A stretch of DNA of 64,000 nt, taken from positions 62,001-126,000 of the forward strand of contig JACRBJ010000069.1 in assembly GCA_016234555.1 (NCBI GenBank), given 5' to 3'. The notes beneath the pieces are model-generated. The model did no database searches. It was given only the letters and a program-made list of their open reading frames with translations, and was not told the origin of the DNA. The stretch is from Chloroflexota bacterium (GTDB lineage: Bacteria; Chloroflexota; Anaerolineae; Anaerolineales; Villigracilaceae). A program made the translations under genes and the position numbers. This document shows, one piece after another, positions 52,701 to 60,154 of the stretch; the stretch's first letter is position 1; every line of letters begins with the position of its first letter.

Positions 52701-52879
52701 TGTTCGTTGTAGCCAGCGCGGGTTTGAAGTCCGCCATCGAGGCGCACGCGGATTACATCAAGGCGGAAACGCTCGCCGTCAGCCTGACCTTTGCCGCTCC
52801 GCCCGCGAACGCTTCCGTTGTGGAAGATGAGTTCGAAGGGGAGAAGGTCAAGGTGGGGCTTTTGAAAGCAAGCAAGTAA
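49730..52879 (+). CDS. ileS: Isoleucine-tRNA ligase
   Basis: 1049 aa. HIGH-equivalent GRPGVHHVLARAF near residue 45, KMSKS loop GRKMSKSLGN near residue 595, and class-I editing domain between. Long ileS2-type enzyme that often tolerates mupirocin, by family knowledge. Start ATG 49730 follows AGGAGA. Controlled by the T-box leader; a terminator at 52896 closes the unit. Confidence 0.97.
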   Translation: MFKAVNPKLDVVSMEEKVLKFWTKQEIFKKTVEQRQDAPEYVFYEGPPTANGRPGVHHVLARAFKDMFPRYKIMCGYHVSRRGGWDTHGLPVEIEVEKQLGFTNKQQIEEYGVDKFNELCRKSVFTYIQEWEKLTDRIAFWVDLETAYVTYENEYIESVWWILKSFWEKDLLFKGYKIVPYCPRCGTPLSDHEVALGYDEAVDPSVFVRFPLVDKPDTSLLVWTTTPWTLPSNVAVAAHPEVDYVTVERDNEGTKEKLILARNLVEKVFRGEEVKVVDTFKGRKLKGMKYHPLYTFMPVDKPAYYVILADYVTIEDGTGLVHTAPAFGQEDMESGKLHDLPILLTVQPDGAFIPEITPWRGIFVKDADPQIIKDLESRGLMYRSEKYTHTYPFCWRCNTPLLYYARESWYIRTSSRRDRLVELNKTINWVPDHIKNGRFGNWLENNIDWSLSRERYWGTPLPVWECDDCHERECVGSVKELSEKVGKDLTDLDLHRPHVDNVHWKCAKCGGRMTRVKDLIDVWFDSGSMPYAQWHYPFENQEKFKEQYPADYICEAVDQTRGWFYSLHAISTLLNDQVSFKNVICLGHIQDAQGRKMSKSLGNIVQPWDVINLHGADALRWYLYTATPPGQERRFSSDLVGDVIRSFTLTLWNVYSFFVTYANLDKPQGLTVTATTNDLDRWLLSELNVLVRDVTKAYEEYDVTNATRPVEKFVETLSTWYVRRSRRRFWKNDSSADKQAAYSTLYTALVTISKLIAPAMPFLADELYQNLVRSVDETAPESVHLAAWPQVMTEFIDESLNHEMELVMKLVSLGHSARQKANRKVRQPLAAAAFSVGNPSERKALVNNMDVIADELNVKEVRLLDSATEAVSHTVKPFSKQLGQKYGNKFPAIQKAILSMNAEEVASTFRAGKTLPVKVGDETLDITAEEVEVKAQAKSGFAVAEDGAYVAALVTDLTPELLSEGMAREFLRRAQDLRKTADLDVADRIELFVVASAGLKSAIEAHADYIKAETLAVSLTFAAPPANASVVEDEFEGEKVKVGLLKASK

Positions 52880-52895
52880 TCAGTGGTCAGTAATC

Positions 52896-52937
52896 AGACC
52901 TCGGAGGTTCGCTTCGCGGAATCTTCGAGGTCTTTTT
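52896..52937 (+). terminator. Terminator of ileS, repeat-type
   Basis: AGACCTCGGAGGTTCGC pairs imperfectly with GCGGAATCTTCGAGGTCT, then TTTTTG. A relative with the same AGACCTCGG arm is at 53342-53384. Confidence 0.75.
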
Positions 52938-52943
52938 GTTTGT

Positions 52944-52949
52944 TATAAT
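52944..52949 (+). promoter_or_regulatory. -10 box of the XRE gene
   Basis: TATAAT directly after the ileS terminator, about 80 bp before the XRE start. No -35 with good match. Confidence 0.35.
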
Positions 52950-53027
52950 CTGCAACGCAGAATTCCTGGCGACATATTCGAGCAGGTTTTACATAGCATT
53001 TGAAATGAAATAATATTGCAACATCCC

Positions 53028-53309
53028 ATGAACAAGAAACACATCGGAAGCAACTTTGACGATTTCCTCAAAGAAGAAAAGATTTACGAACGGGTACAAG
53101 CCGCCGCCATTAAGCGCGTGGTGGCTTATCAGATTGCGGAGGAAATGAAGAAAAAGAATTTGACCAAGACCGAAATGGCAAGCCGCATGAAGACCAGCCG
53201 CGCCGCGCTGGAAAGATTGCTTGACCCCGAAAATGCTTCGATTACTTTGTTTACGCTGGAACGTGCCGCTTCTGCGTTGGGGAAGACGTTGAGGGTGGAG
53301 TTGGGGTAG
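53028..53309 (+). CDS. XRE-family transcriptional regulator (antitoxin-like)
   Basis: 93 aa from ATG 53028. Helix-turn-helix from about residue 45 (NLTKTEMASRMKTSRAALER), with LLDPENASITLFTLERAASA. This is the HTH_37/HigA-antitoxin-like group with an N-terminal helix (FDDFLKEEKIYERVQAAAIK). No toxin gene is adjacent, so it may be an orphan regulator. Own promoter and terminator. Confidence 0.8.
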   Translation: MNKKHIGSNFDDFLKEEKIYERVQAAAIKRVVAYQIAEEMKKKNLTKTEMASRMKTSRAALERLLDPENASITLFTLERAASALGKTLRVELG

Positions 53310-53341
53310 GGGAAAGGGTAATTGGGGATTGGGGAATAATC

Positions 53342-53384
53342 AGACCTCGGAGATTCGCGCGAAGCGAATCCCCGAGGTCTTTTC
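53342..53384 (+). terminator. Terminator/repeat after the XRE gene
   Basis: AGACCTCGGAGATTCGC with GCGAATCCCCGAGGTCT around GCGAA, then TTTT. Same family as 52896-52937. Confidence 0.72.
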
Positions 53385-53419
53385 ACTTTACGATCTTCTT
53401 TCCCGTATAATTCCCCGCC

Positions 53420-54460
53420 ATGAAGCAAAACATTCAACTTTCTCCCCGCGCAATTTTCATCGTCCTCAGTGACCTGACATTCGCCTTCTTCTTCCTCTGG
53501 TACGCCATCCAGACCTTTACCCACGGGCGCTTTACCCTGGTCAGCCTGTTGAACATGTTTGCCTTTCAACTTTTCCTGCTTTTGATTCCCCTCGCGTTGA
53601 CTGGTTTCCTGCTTCGCGTCCGCAGGCTTCAAGTCTTTTCGCTGGTTGCGCTGGTTTTATTTGTCTTCACGTTTGGGAAGTTTTTCATCCCCAGGCAGAA
53701 AGCCGTCCCGTCCTCGCCCGATGTGTTGAAGGTGATGACCTACAACATGCTGGTCTTCACGCCAGATGTCACCGTGGTCGCGGATGTTCTCCGCGAGGAA
53801 AATGCCGACATTGTTTTCATGCAGGAAACCAGCTTTGCAATGGCGGACTATCTCCAGGCAGAAATGCTCGACGAATACCCGTATCAACTTCACGACCCGT
53901 CCGGTATTCCCCTTGGGATGAGTGTCGTCAGCAAATATCCATTCGAGCCGATTGACCATGATCTTGGAAAATCATGGGTTGGCACGCCGATTCCGCTGGC
54001 GGTGGACTGGCGCGGGCGGAGGATTCATGTGCTCGATTTCCACATGTACCCCACAGGCTTTGGCGCCATTGCAGATTTGGATCTGGCGGACAGGGTTTCC
54101 CGGTCACGAGACGAGGACGCGGAGAGTGTGAATCGGTTTGTGAGGGAATATGATGTGCCCGCCATTATCGCGGGCGACCTTAATGACGTGTCCCTGAATG
54201 ACGGCTACCGAATCCTCGTCAACGCGGGTTTGCAGGATGTGTGGGCGGAGGCAGGTTTCGGGCTGGGAAATACCTTCCCCGGCAACAAGTCGCCGGGCAC
54301 AAGCCGCCCGCATATCGGCGGGTTTTACATTCCAGAATGGCTGATACGGATCGATTACATCTTCGCCTCGCCGGAGTGGGAGGTATTGTCCGCGCACATC
54401 GCAAGAACGGACGGTTACTCGGATCACCGCGGTGTTGTGGCATATTTGCGATTAAAATAA
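53420..54460 (+). CDS. Membrane-bound endonuclease/exonuclease/phosphatase family protein
   Basis: 346 aa. Three N-terminal TM segments (residues about 12-100), then an EEP domain: MTYNMLVFTPD, FMQETSFAM (Glu of the metal site), GDLNDVSLNDGY and YSDHRGVVAYL (His-Asp). The active domain probably faces outward. Substrate unknown; relatives include sphingomyelinase-like and lipid phosphatases. TATAAT at 53406-53411 lies 8 bp before the ATG, again suggesting a leaderless mRNA. Confidence 0.85.
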   Translation: MKQNIQLSPRAIFIVLSDLTFAFFFLWYAIQTFTHGRFTLVSLLNMFAFQLFLLLIPLALTGFLLRVRRLQVFSLVALVLFVFTFGKFFIPRQKAVPSSPDVLKVMTYNMLVFTPDVTVVADVLREENADIVFMQETSFAMADYLQAEMLDEYPYQLHDPSGIPLGMSVVSKYPFEPIDHDLGKSWVGTPIPLAVDWRGRRIHVLDFHMYPTGFGAIADLDLADRVSRSRDEDAESVNRFVREYDVPAIIAGDLNDVSLNDGYRILVNAGLQDVWAEAGFGLGNTFPGNKSPGTSRPHIGGFYIPEWLIRIDYIFASPEWEVLSAHIARTDGYSDHRGVVAYLRLK

Positions 54461-54490
54461 GGAGAAATTCTGCCAATAAAGGACCCTGCC

Positions 54491-55216
54491 ATGACAGCAT
54501 CAGAAATGAAAGAAAGACCGAACCTCCTACGCTCGATTGCCGCGTATGGAGTGCATTTATTTACTGCGACCGGCGCGGTGTGGGGACTGCTCAGTATCCT
54601 TGCAATCCTGGACGGCAACTACAAAATGCTGTTCGTATGGATCATCATCTCCATGCTGGTGGATGGCTTTGATGGGATGCTTGCCCGTTGGGTCAATGTG
54701 AAGAAATATGCGGCCAATGTCGATGGCGCATTGATGGACAACATCCTCGATTACATCAATTATGTGCTTGTGGCGGCCTTCCTCCTGCTCAAGGCGGATC
54801 TTTTGCCTGAGCCGGTCAGGTTGTTTGGCGCGTGTTCCATCCTGCTGACCTCCGCCTACCAATTCTCACAAACCGATGCCAAGACAGATGACCATCACTT
54901 CAAGGGCTTTCCGTCCTATTGGAATTTTGTCGCAATTTACATGCTGTTATTCAAACTGCCGCCCTGGCTCAACTTTGGCGTCCTGATGTTCCTCAATGTC
55001 ATGATATTCGTCCCCATCAAATATATTTATCCCAGCCGCAACAGTTATCTGCCCCGACTCACATACGGACTAACCCTTCTTTATGGGGTGATCGGCATTT
55101 GGGCGCTGTTGAAGTATCCAAATACCCCGATGTGGATGCTATGGGCATCGTTGCTTTACGTGGCATATTATGTTGTCTTGAGCCTGATCCCCAAGAAGAA
55201 ATCCAATGCGAATTGA
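54491..55216 (+). CDS. CDP-alcohol phosphatidyltransferase, phosphatidylcholine-synthase-like
   Basis: 241 aa membrane enzyme with about eight TM segments. The DGFDGMLARWVNVKKYAANV and DGALMDNILDY blocks correspond to the DG-AR-D-D catalytic motif; VNVKK and the D-G-x-L-D spacing are closest to bacterial phosphatidylcholine synthase (Pcs). It likely joins CDP-diacylglycerol with choline or a similar alcohol. Preceded by an EEP-type enzyme and followed by a GNAT (11-bp overlap). The specific substrate is inferred. Confidence 0.75.
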   Translation: MTASEMKERPNLLRSIAAYGVHLFTATGAVWGLLSILAILDGNYKMLFVWIIISMLVDGFDGMLARWVNVKKYAANVDGALMDNILDYINYVLVAAFLLLKADLLPEPVRLFGACSILLTSAYQFSQTDAKTDDHHFKGFPSYWNFVAIYMLLFKLPPWLNFGVLMFLNVMIFVPIKYIYPSRNSYLPRLTYGLTLLYGVIGIWALLKYPNTPMWMLWASLLYVAYYVVLSLIPKKKSNAN

Positions 55217-55634
55217 CATCGTGGCTCAGGCGGATGCGGAACTTTACGAAGCCTTCCAGCGACTGGTTCCGCAACTGACGAATAACAACCCCCCGCCTTC
55301 ACTGGACGATTTAGCTGACCTCGTCCGAGATGCTGGGTCCACGCTGATGGTTGCCCGCAATGCCGACGGTGTGATCGTCGGTGCGTTGACCCTCTCCGTT
55401 TATCGCGTGCCGACAGGCATCCGCTCCATCATCGAAGATGTCATTGTGGATAACGCCGCCCGCGGACAGGGAATCGGCGAAGCCTTGATGCAGCGCGCCA
55501 TCGAACTTGCAAGGGAAAAGGGGGCGCAGAATATCTCACTGACGTCCAATCCCATGCGCGAGGCGGCGAATAGGTTGTACCTGCGGGTGGGGTTCAAAAA
55601 GCGGGAAACGAATGCCTACCAAATGAAGTTATAA
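55206..55634 (+). CDS. GNAT-family N-acetyltransferase
   Basis: 142 aa. Acetyl-CoA motif DVIVDNAARGQGIGEALMQRA with LRVGFKKRETNAYQMKL at the end is the GNAT fold. Start overlaps the phosphatidyltransferase gene by 11 bp. Substrate unknown. Confidence 0.88.
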   Translation: MRIDIVAQADAELYEAFQRLVPQLTNNNPPPSLDDLADLVRDAGSTLMVARNADGVIVGALTLSVYRVPTGIRSIIEDVIVDNAARGQGIGEALMQRAIELAREKGAQNISLTSNPMREAANRLYLRVGFKKRETNAYQMKL

Positions 55635-55635
55635 A

Positions 55636-55670
55636 AAAGAGGTGATGCTAAAAACTGGCATCACCTCTTC
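55636..55670. terminator. Bidirectional terminator
   Basis: AAGAGGTGATGC and GCATCACCTCTT around TAAAAACTG, with a preceding A-run. It lies between convergent GNAT and acyltransferase genes. Confidence 0.85.
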
Positions 55671-55672
55671 GT

Positions 55673-56338
55673 CTAATCTACATTCACCAAAAATTTCCCC
55701 GTTGCCTTGCTTAGATCTGAATAGACTCCCCGGTATTCCGGGGGCAGGAGTTCGGCAATTTTGTACATCATCTCGTCCACGATCTGCTGGCGGATCTCGC
55801 TTGTTACCTTGATTCCCTGCGTATCCACTTTGAATGGTTGTCCAAGGCGAATATGAAAATCCGTCCGTTTGAAGCGTTTGAGATTCTTCATGAGTTTCTC
55901 GCCGCCCCAATGAGCCAGCGGGAGGACCGGCGCGCCTGTACGCAGGGCAAGGGTTACCGTGCCGGGCTGGGCGCGGATCAGAATGCCGTTGCGGTTTCGG
56001 GTTCCTTCGGGGGCAATGCCGAAGACGTAGCCTTTTTCCAGTGCGCGCAGGGCGGCTTTGAGCGCCTGCATGTCTGCTTCGCCGCGCCGCACGGGGATGA
56101 TGCCCCACACGTTGAAGACCCAGTTCAAAAACTTGTTGTCCCAGGCTTCGACTTTTGCCCAGCCTGTCATCTTGCGCGGCTGGAGATGCGCGAACAACAA
56201 CGGCACTTCGATTTGCCCCGTATGATTTGTAATGACGATCAACGGTCCCTGCATGGGGACTGTCTGCAAATCGGGCGCGTCTATCCTGCAGGCGATGCGC
56301 GTGTAAACTCGAATGATGAAGTTGATGAGCCAGTTCAT
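55673..56338 (-). CDS. PlsC-like 1-acyl-glycerol-3-phosphate acyltransferase
   Basis: 221 aa. The acyltransferase motif I reads VITNHTGQIEVPLLFAHLQP, i.e. H-x4-E, where H-x4-D is usual. Motif III GIAPEGTRNRNG is intact. It would acylate lysophosphatidate to phosphatidate. It is 3 bp downstream of a lipid kinase gene, a fitting lipid-metabolism pair. The Asp-to-Glu change may lower activity or shift the substrate. Confidence 0.83.
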   Translation of the reverse strand: MNWLINFIIRVYTRIACRIDAPDLQTVPMQGPLIVITNHTGQIEVPLLFAHLQPRKMTGWAKVEAWDNKFLNWVFNVWGIIPVRRGEADMQALKAALRALEKGYVFGIAPEGTRNRNGILIRAQPGTVTLALRTGAPVLPLAHWGGEKLMKNLKRFKRTDFHIRLGQPFKVDTQGIKVTSEIRQQIVDEMMYKIAELLPPEYRGVYSDLSKATGKFLVNVD

Positions 56339-56341
56339 AAT

Positions 56342-57262
56342 CTATGCGTGGATGATTTCCAGTTCGAGCGGAAGCACCTCAAGGGTCAGGTCCTTGCCTT
56401 CGAGGCAGATGAATTCACCGTCTGCGTGGGCGGGGAAGGTTTTATTCAGGGAGCGGATCGAAACCTTTTTGGCGCGCCGCATCTTCACTTCGGGCTGGGA
56501 CATCTGCGTCCCGCGCAGGAAGTGGGGGATGAGGGTGAAGACGCGCCCTTTCGACACGCCCTCCGCGATGCACAGGTCGAAGTATCCGTCGTCCGGTTTA
56601 CTTTCGGGAGTCATCTTGAATCCGCCGCCCATGCGCTTGCCGTTCATCACCGAAATCATCAGCGAGGTCTGCGTGATGGTTTCCTTGTCGTCGAGGGTGA
56701 TTTCCACCTCGGCGGGATCGTAGTATAGAAAAACGGTCTTGAACGCGCCGATCAGGTAGGCGGGCAGACCCCGCGCCCAGCGAAGCTTGACCGCCTCGCT
56801 GCCCACTGCCGCATCGAAGCCCACGCCAATTCCGTTGCCAAAATACCTGCCTTCGGGATAGTAACCGCCTTTCACAAAGCCCAGGTCGATTTTCCTGCGT
56901 CTGTTTTCCTTCAACGCTTTCAAGCTGTCATCCAGGTTGTCGGGGATGCCGATGCCGCTCGCGAAGTCGTTGCCTGTGCCGACGCCAAGCACGCTGAATG
57001 CCGCGCTGTTGTGCCCCGCCTTTTTGGCGTTCATGATCCCGTTGATGCACTCGTTAACCGTCCCATCCCCGCTCGCGCAGACGATCACGTTATAGCCGTC
57101 GCGCACCGCGCCTTCCGCCAGTTCGGCGGCGTGCCAGACACGCTCTGTGCGTACCAACGTAAAATCCAGCCCGCTTTCTCGCAGGCTGGATTCGATTTGA
57201 GGGATGGATTTCTCCCCGCGTCCACGTCCCGATATTGGGTTCACAATCACATAATATCTCAT
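56342..57262 (-). CDS. YegS/BmrU-type lipid (diacylglycerol) kinase
   Basis: 306 aa from ATG 57262. Nucleotide motifs VNPISGRGRGEKS and SGDGTVNECINGIMN and the later GTGNDFASGIGIP place it in the DAGK_cat family. It phosphorylates diacylglycerol or an analogous lipid to feed phosphatidate, matching the acyltransferase gene 3 bp downstream. Longer in-frame starts lack a site. Confidence 0.9.
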   Translation of the reverse strand: MRYYVIVNPISGRGRGEKSIPQIESSLRESGLDFTLVRTERVWHAAELAEGAVRDGYNVIVCASGDGTVNECINGIMNAKKAGHNSAAFSVLGVGTGNDFASGIGIPDNLDDSLKALKENRRRKIDLGFVKGGYYPEGRYFGNGIGVGFDAAVGSEAVKLRWARGLPAYLIGAFKTVFLYYDPAEVEITLDDKETITQTSLMISVMNGKRMGGGFKMTPESKPDDGYFDLCIAEGVSKGRVFTLIPHFLRGTQMSQPEVKMRRAKKVSIRSLNKTFPAHADGEFICLEGKDLTLEVLPLELEIIHA

Positions 57263-57352
57263 TCGCTCGCTCCACGTTTTGAATGGGGCGAGTTTATCTG
57301 GTGTAAGTCCGATTGTCAATCAACCTGACCCGCGCCGGCCTCCCCAAATTGC

Positions 57353-57425
57353 CGACTCGCTGACACGTTGAATCGCTGAATCGTTAACTCGCTGAATCGT
57401 TGATTCGCTGACTCGCTGAATCGCG
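57353..57425. repeat. Degenerate 8-9-bp direct repeats
   Basis: Units like CGCTGAATCGTTGA and GACTCGCTGAATCG, about eight in a row between two minus-strand genes. Unit length and lack of spacers exclude a CRISPR array. Confidence 0.6.
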
Positions 57426-57426
57426 C

Positions 57427-57708
57427 TCACTCCTCCCTCATACGCGGCGTCCGGCGGTATTCCAGGCGATGACCGGTATTTGCCATGCTCAACGCATCCG
57501 CCAGCTCATCAACGGCATAGGCTTCCTCGTTGTCGAGGACCATTTTGAGTCTTTCGAGCCGATCATGCAATGCGAGCATCCGGGCGCGGAACTCATCGAA
57601 TGTGGCGTGATTCGTGTTTTCGCGCAACTCCTGCGTTGCGTGGTACGCATCTTCCATGGCGTGGATGGCTTTGAGAATATCTTCAGCGAACAAGGTTAGT
57701 TCAGACAT
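57427..57708 (-). CDS. Small helical unknown protein
   Basis: 93 aa from ATG 57708, with AAGGAGG 6 nt upstream. Nearly all helical with charged heptad-like spacing (FDEFRARMLALHDRLERLKM). No recognised family. Lies 52 bp upstream of the lipid-kinase side repeat and downstream of the MocA gene region on the same strand. Confidence 0.6.
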   Translation of the reverse strand: MSELTLFAEDILKAIHAMEDAYHATQELRENTNHATFDEFRARMLALHDRLERLKMVLDNEEAYAVDELADALSMANTGHRLEYRRTPRMREE

Positions 57709-57741
57709 GGCAACCTCCTTTCTCATATTCACAATAGCACG

Positions 57742-58308
57742 TCACGGCTTATGTTTCAAGTAGTCTGCGGGAGTGTCGAGGTCCTGTAAGATGCTGGGCG
57801 AGTCACATTCCACGTAAAGGATTTCATCCTGGTGGGCGTTCAGGAAATCGCGCGTGGATTGGGGCGCGCGCAGTTGCAGGATTTCATCCCAGACATCTCT
57901 CGCCACCAGCCAGGGATGTCCGCGCCGCATCCGGTAACTGGGGACGACCACCCGGGCTTGACCCTGGCGAAAGCCTTCGCAAACCCGTCTGACATCCCTT
58001 TCCTCGACCTGGGGCTGGTCGCCGAGACAAATGAGCGTCGCCTCCGCCGACGGCTTTTGCGCCCGCAAACCGATTTGAACAGACTCAAGCATCTCCCCTT
58101 CATTATTGAGCGTAACTTGTACCTCGCAACTCGTAACTTGTGGCGCAATGACGGAGTTCGTAACCAGCACGATGTCTTCCACCCCGGCGGCTTGCAGGGT
58201 TTGAATCACCCTGCCCAGCACGGTGGTATTTCCCCAGGGCATCAGCATTTTTTGCTGCCCCATGCGGCTGGACTTTCCAGCAGCAAGGATCACTGCCGAG
58301 ATGGTCAT
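57742..58308 (-). CDS. MocA/MobA-like molybdenum cofactor nucleotidyltransferase
   Basis: 188 aa. Nucleotide-binding LAAGKSSRMGQQKMLMPWG and later LICLGDQPQV place it in the MobA-like NTP transferase family, closest to MocA that cytidylates molybdopterin for xanthine-dehydrogenase-type enzymes. Start overlaps YqeC by 4 bp. No hydroxylase gene is near. Confidence 0.85.
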   Translation of the reverse strand: MTISAVILAAGKSSRMGQQKMLMPWGNTTVLGRVIQTLQAAGVEDIVLVTNSVIAPQVTSCEVQVTLNNEGEMLESVQIGLRAQKPSAEATLICLGDQPQVEERDVRRVCEGFRQGQARVVVPSYRMRRGHPWLVARDVWDEILQLRAPQSTRDFLNAHQDEILYVECDSPSILQDLDTPADYLKHKP

Positions 58309-59060
58309 TGGAGTCCCTCCATACGCTCGAAGGTTTGCAGGGTCGAATTTTGCAGCGACCCGACAACGACGGAGTCAAAATGGCCGAGCAACTCACGTGC
58401 CATGCTCCAGCCGACGGATTGCAGTTCGGGCGTATCCGCCTGGTTGAGCAGGGCAATGCGCCGCGCCTGTGGCGGGATATTTTTCAGCCCTCCCTGTGGG
58501 TGGGTGAGCACTTCGACGATGGCTTGCGGCGTGATGGGGCTTCCGAGCGGCAACCCGCTGAGTTGGGAAAAGATTTCTGCGCGGTGGACGTACTCGTCTA
58601 TCAGCGGCTTGCCGAGGGAGCTCAAGCCCGTAACGTGGACCACGAGGTCGGTAAACTCAGGGATGGGTGGTTCGTGCGCGGCGGGAGCCTTGAGCGGTTT
58701 CCGGCGCGAACCATCCGCTTCGATCAGCAGGGGGATGTCGTGTTTTCCACTGTCCGCGCACAGCCAGTCCAAAATAAGATCGTTGATTGGCTGGGTTCTG
58801 TCACCTTCGATTTCGCCTGTGACCAGGGTGACACCATCCGTTGGAAACTGGAGTTCATCAGGATGGATGGCGATGATGTGCCGGTCTGCCAGCGGGATTT
58901 GCCACACGCCAAGATGGCTGGTGGATGTCACGATGACCGGACCTCGACCTGCCAGTTCGTGTGCCAGCTTGAAGACGGCAGTGGTTTTGCCGCCCGAGCC
59001 GGTAAAACTGACGACTTGTCTGGGAAGGGTGGGAAGCCCAAGGGCGCGGGAAATGTCCAT
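58305..59060 (-). CDS. YqeC family putative selenium-dependent hydroxylase accessory protein
   Basis: 251 aa. P-loop FTGSGGKTTAVFKLA near the N-terminus and LLIEADGSRRKPLKAPAAHE identify the YqeC family, linked with MocA in maturing molybdenum hydroxylases. Coupled to the MocA-like gene (4-bp overlap). Target enzyme not in the window. Confidence 0.87.
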   Translation of the reverse strand: MDISRALGLPTLPRQVVSFTGSGGKTTAVFKLAHELAGRGPVIVTSTSHLGVWQIPLADRHIIAIHPDELQFPTDGVTLVTGEIEGDRTQPINDLILDWLCADSGKHDIPLLIEADGSRRKPLKAPAAHEPPIPEFTDLVVHVTGLSSLGKPLIDEYVHRAEIFSQLSGLPLGSPITPQAIVEVLTHPQGGLKNIPPQARRIALLNQADTPELQSVGWSMARELLGHFDSVVVGSLQNSTLQTFERMEGLQ

Positions 59061-59132
59061 ATCGGTTATTTTACGTCCAAAAAAACCTTATTTTGCAATG
59101 CAAATTGCTTTAAACATTTTTGTGAAAGATTG

Positions 59133-59138
59133 TATAAT
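59133..59138 (+). promoter_or_regulatory. -10 box of the response regulator gene at 59198
   Basis: TTGTATAATTC with TATAAT at 59133-59138, 60 bp upstream of the ATG. Confidence 0.4.
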
Positions 59139-59197
59139 TCAGGCATGTTTATCCGGGATCGCGATTATCTTCATTATGGCTTCAAGAGGTTTTGGGT

Positions 59198-60094
59198 ATG
59201 AATAAACCCGTTGCGCTTATCGTCGAAGACGACCGTGACGTTGTGGCTCTTTTCCGCCACGTTCTCGATATTGCAGGCTATCATACCGAGATCGTGCTGG
59301 ATGGAAAAGAGGCAATGGAACGTCTCGAAACTTCGCAGCCAAATATCGTTTTGCTCGACCTGCAGCTTCCGGGCATGTCCGGGGTGGAGATATTGACGCG
59401 CATGCGCGCCGACGACCGGATGCGAAACATCCCGGTCATTGTCATTACGGCTTTCCCGATCTATGTCGCCAGTCTCCCGGTGGAGCCTGACCTGCTGTTG
59501 TACAAACCCGTGGACATCAACCAACTAAGCAACCTCGTTCAGCGATTGCAGGCAACCCAGGGTGGGATGGATGGTCCCGTTCATGATGTCATCACGGGGC
59601 TGTATACCTTCCCCTTCTTTGCAGTGCGACTGACCTTCTCGCTGGAGCGGATCAAGCAAAGCGAGTTCCACCGCTTCGGGGTTTTGTTCGCGGACGTGGC
59701 TCAGGTCAATGAGTTGAAGCAGAAGATGCATGCCGACGATTTGAACAGCTTCTTCCGCGGTCTGGCTGACCATTTCAAGCTTGCGCTTCGCCCAACGGAC
59801 ACCATGGCATGGTCGCCGCGCGACGAGTATTTCCTGACTCTGATAGAGGAAATCCCTAGCCCGGAGGTCCCGCTGAAGATTGCGGCGCGCGTCCGCGACA
59901 GCATGAAAAAATTCCTTCAGAACAACGACTACGGCGCGGACTTGAAAGCGAATTTGGGCGTGTTGCTTTGCGACGCCGACTATGAGGATATCCAACACAT
60001 CATGCGAGACATCGACACCGCGCGGGGCTACCTGCGGGATGGGTTGTATACCAACCCCTCAGTCTTTGACCGGGAGATGCTCAAAAAGAAGTAG
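59198..60094 (+). CDS. Response regulator with degenerate GGDEF domain
   Basis: 298 aa. Receiver domain: VEDDRD acidic pocket, phospho-acceptor Asp54 in VLLDLQLPGMSG, LYKPVD Lys. The C-terminal ~150 residues keep the GGDEF fold (ITGLYTFPFFAVRLTFSLER) but the signature is SPRDEYF in place of GG[DE]EF, so cyclase activity is unlikely; it may sense GTP or partner by protein contact. Divergent from YqeC. AAGAGG precedes the ATG. Confidence 0.82.
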   Translation: MNKPVALIVEDDRDVVALFRHVLDIAGYHTEIVLDGKEAMERLETSQPNIVLLDLQLPGMSGVEILTRMRADDRMRNIPVIVITAFPIYVASLPVEPDLLLYKPVDINQLSNLVQRLQATQGGMDGPVHDVITGLYTFPFFAVRLTFSLERIKQSEFHRFGVLFADVAQVNELKQKMHADDLNSFFRGLADHFKLALRPTDTMAWSPRDEYFLTLIEEIPSPEVPLKIAARVRDSMKKFLQNNDYGADLKANLGVLLCDADYEDIQHIMRDIDTARGYLRDGLYTNPSVFDREMLKKK

Positions 60095-60125
60095 CCGACG
60101 GATTACCCTTGAATTCCACCATTTT

Positions 60126-60154
60126 CCCGTCCCTGGTTAAGGGGCGGGTTTTTG
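60126..60154 (+). terminator. Probable terminator after the response regulator gene
   Basis: CCCGTCCC (60126-60133) and GGGGCGGG (60141-60148), then TTTTTG. It overlaps the 3' end of the convergent GT87 gene. Confidence 0.6.

Noticed and set aside
57353..57425. Possible CRISPR-like array
   Set aside because: Units of 8-9 bp without spacers are simple direct repeats; no cas gene is near.
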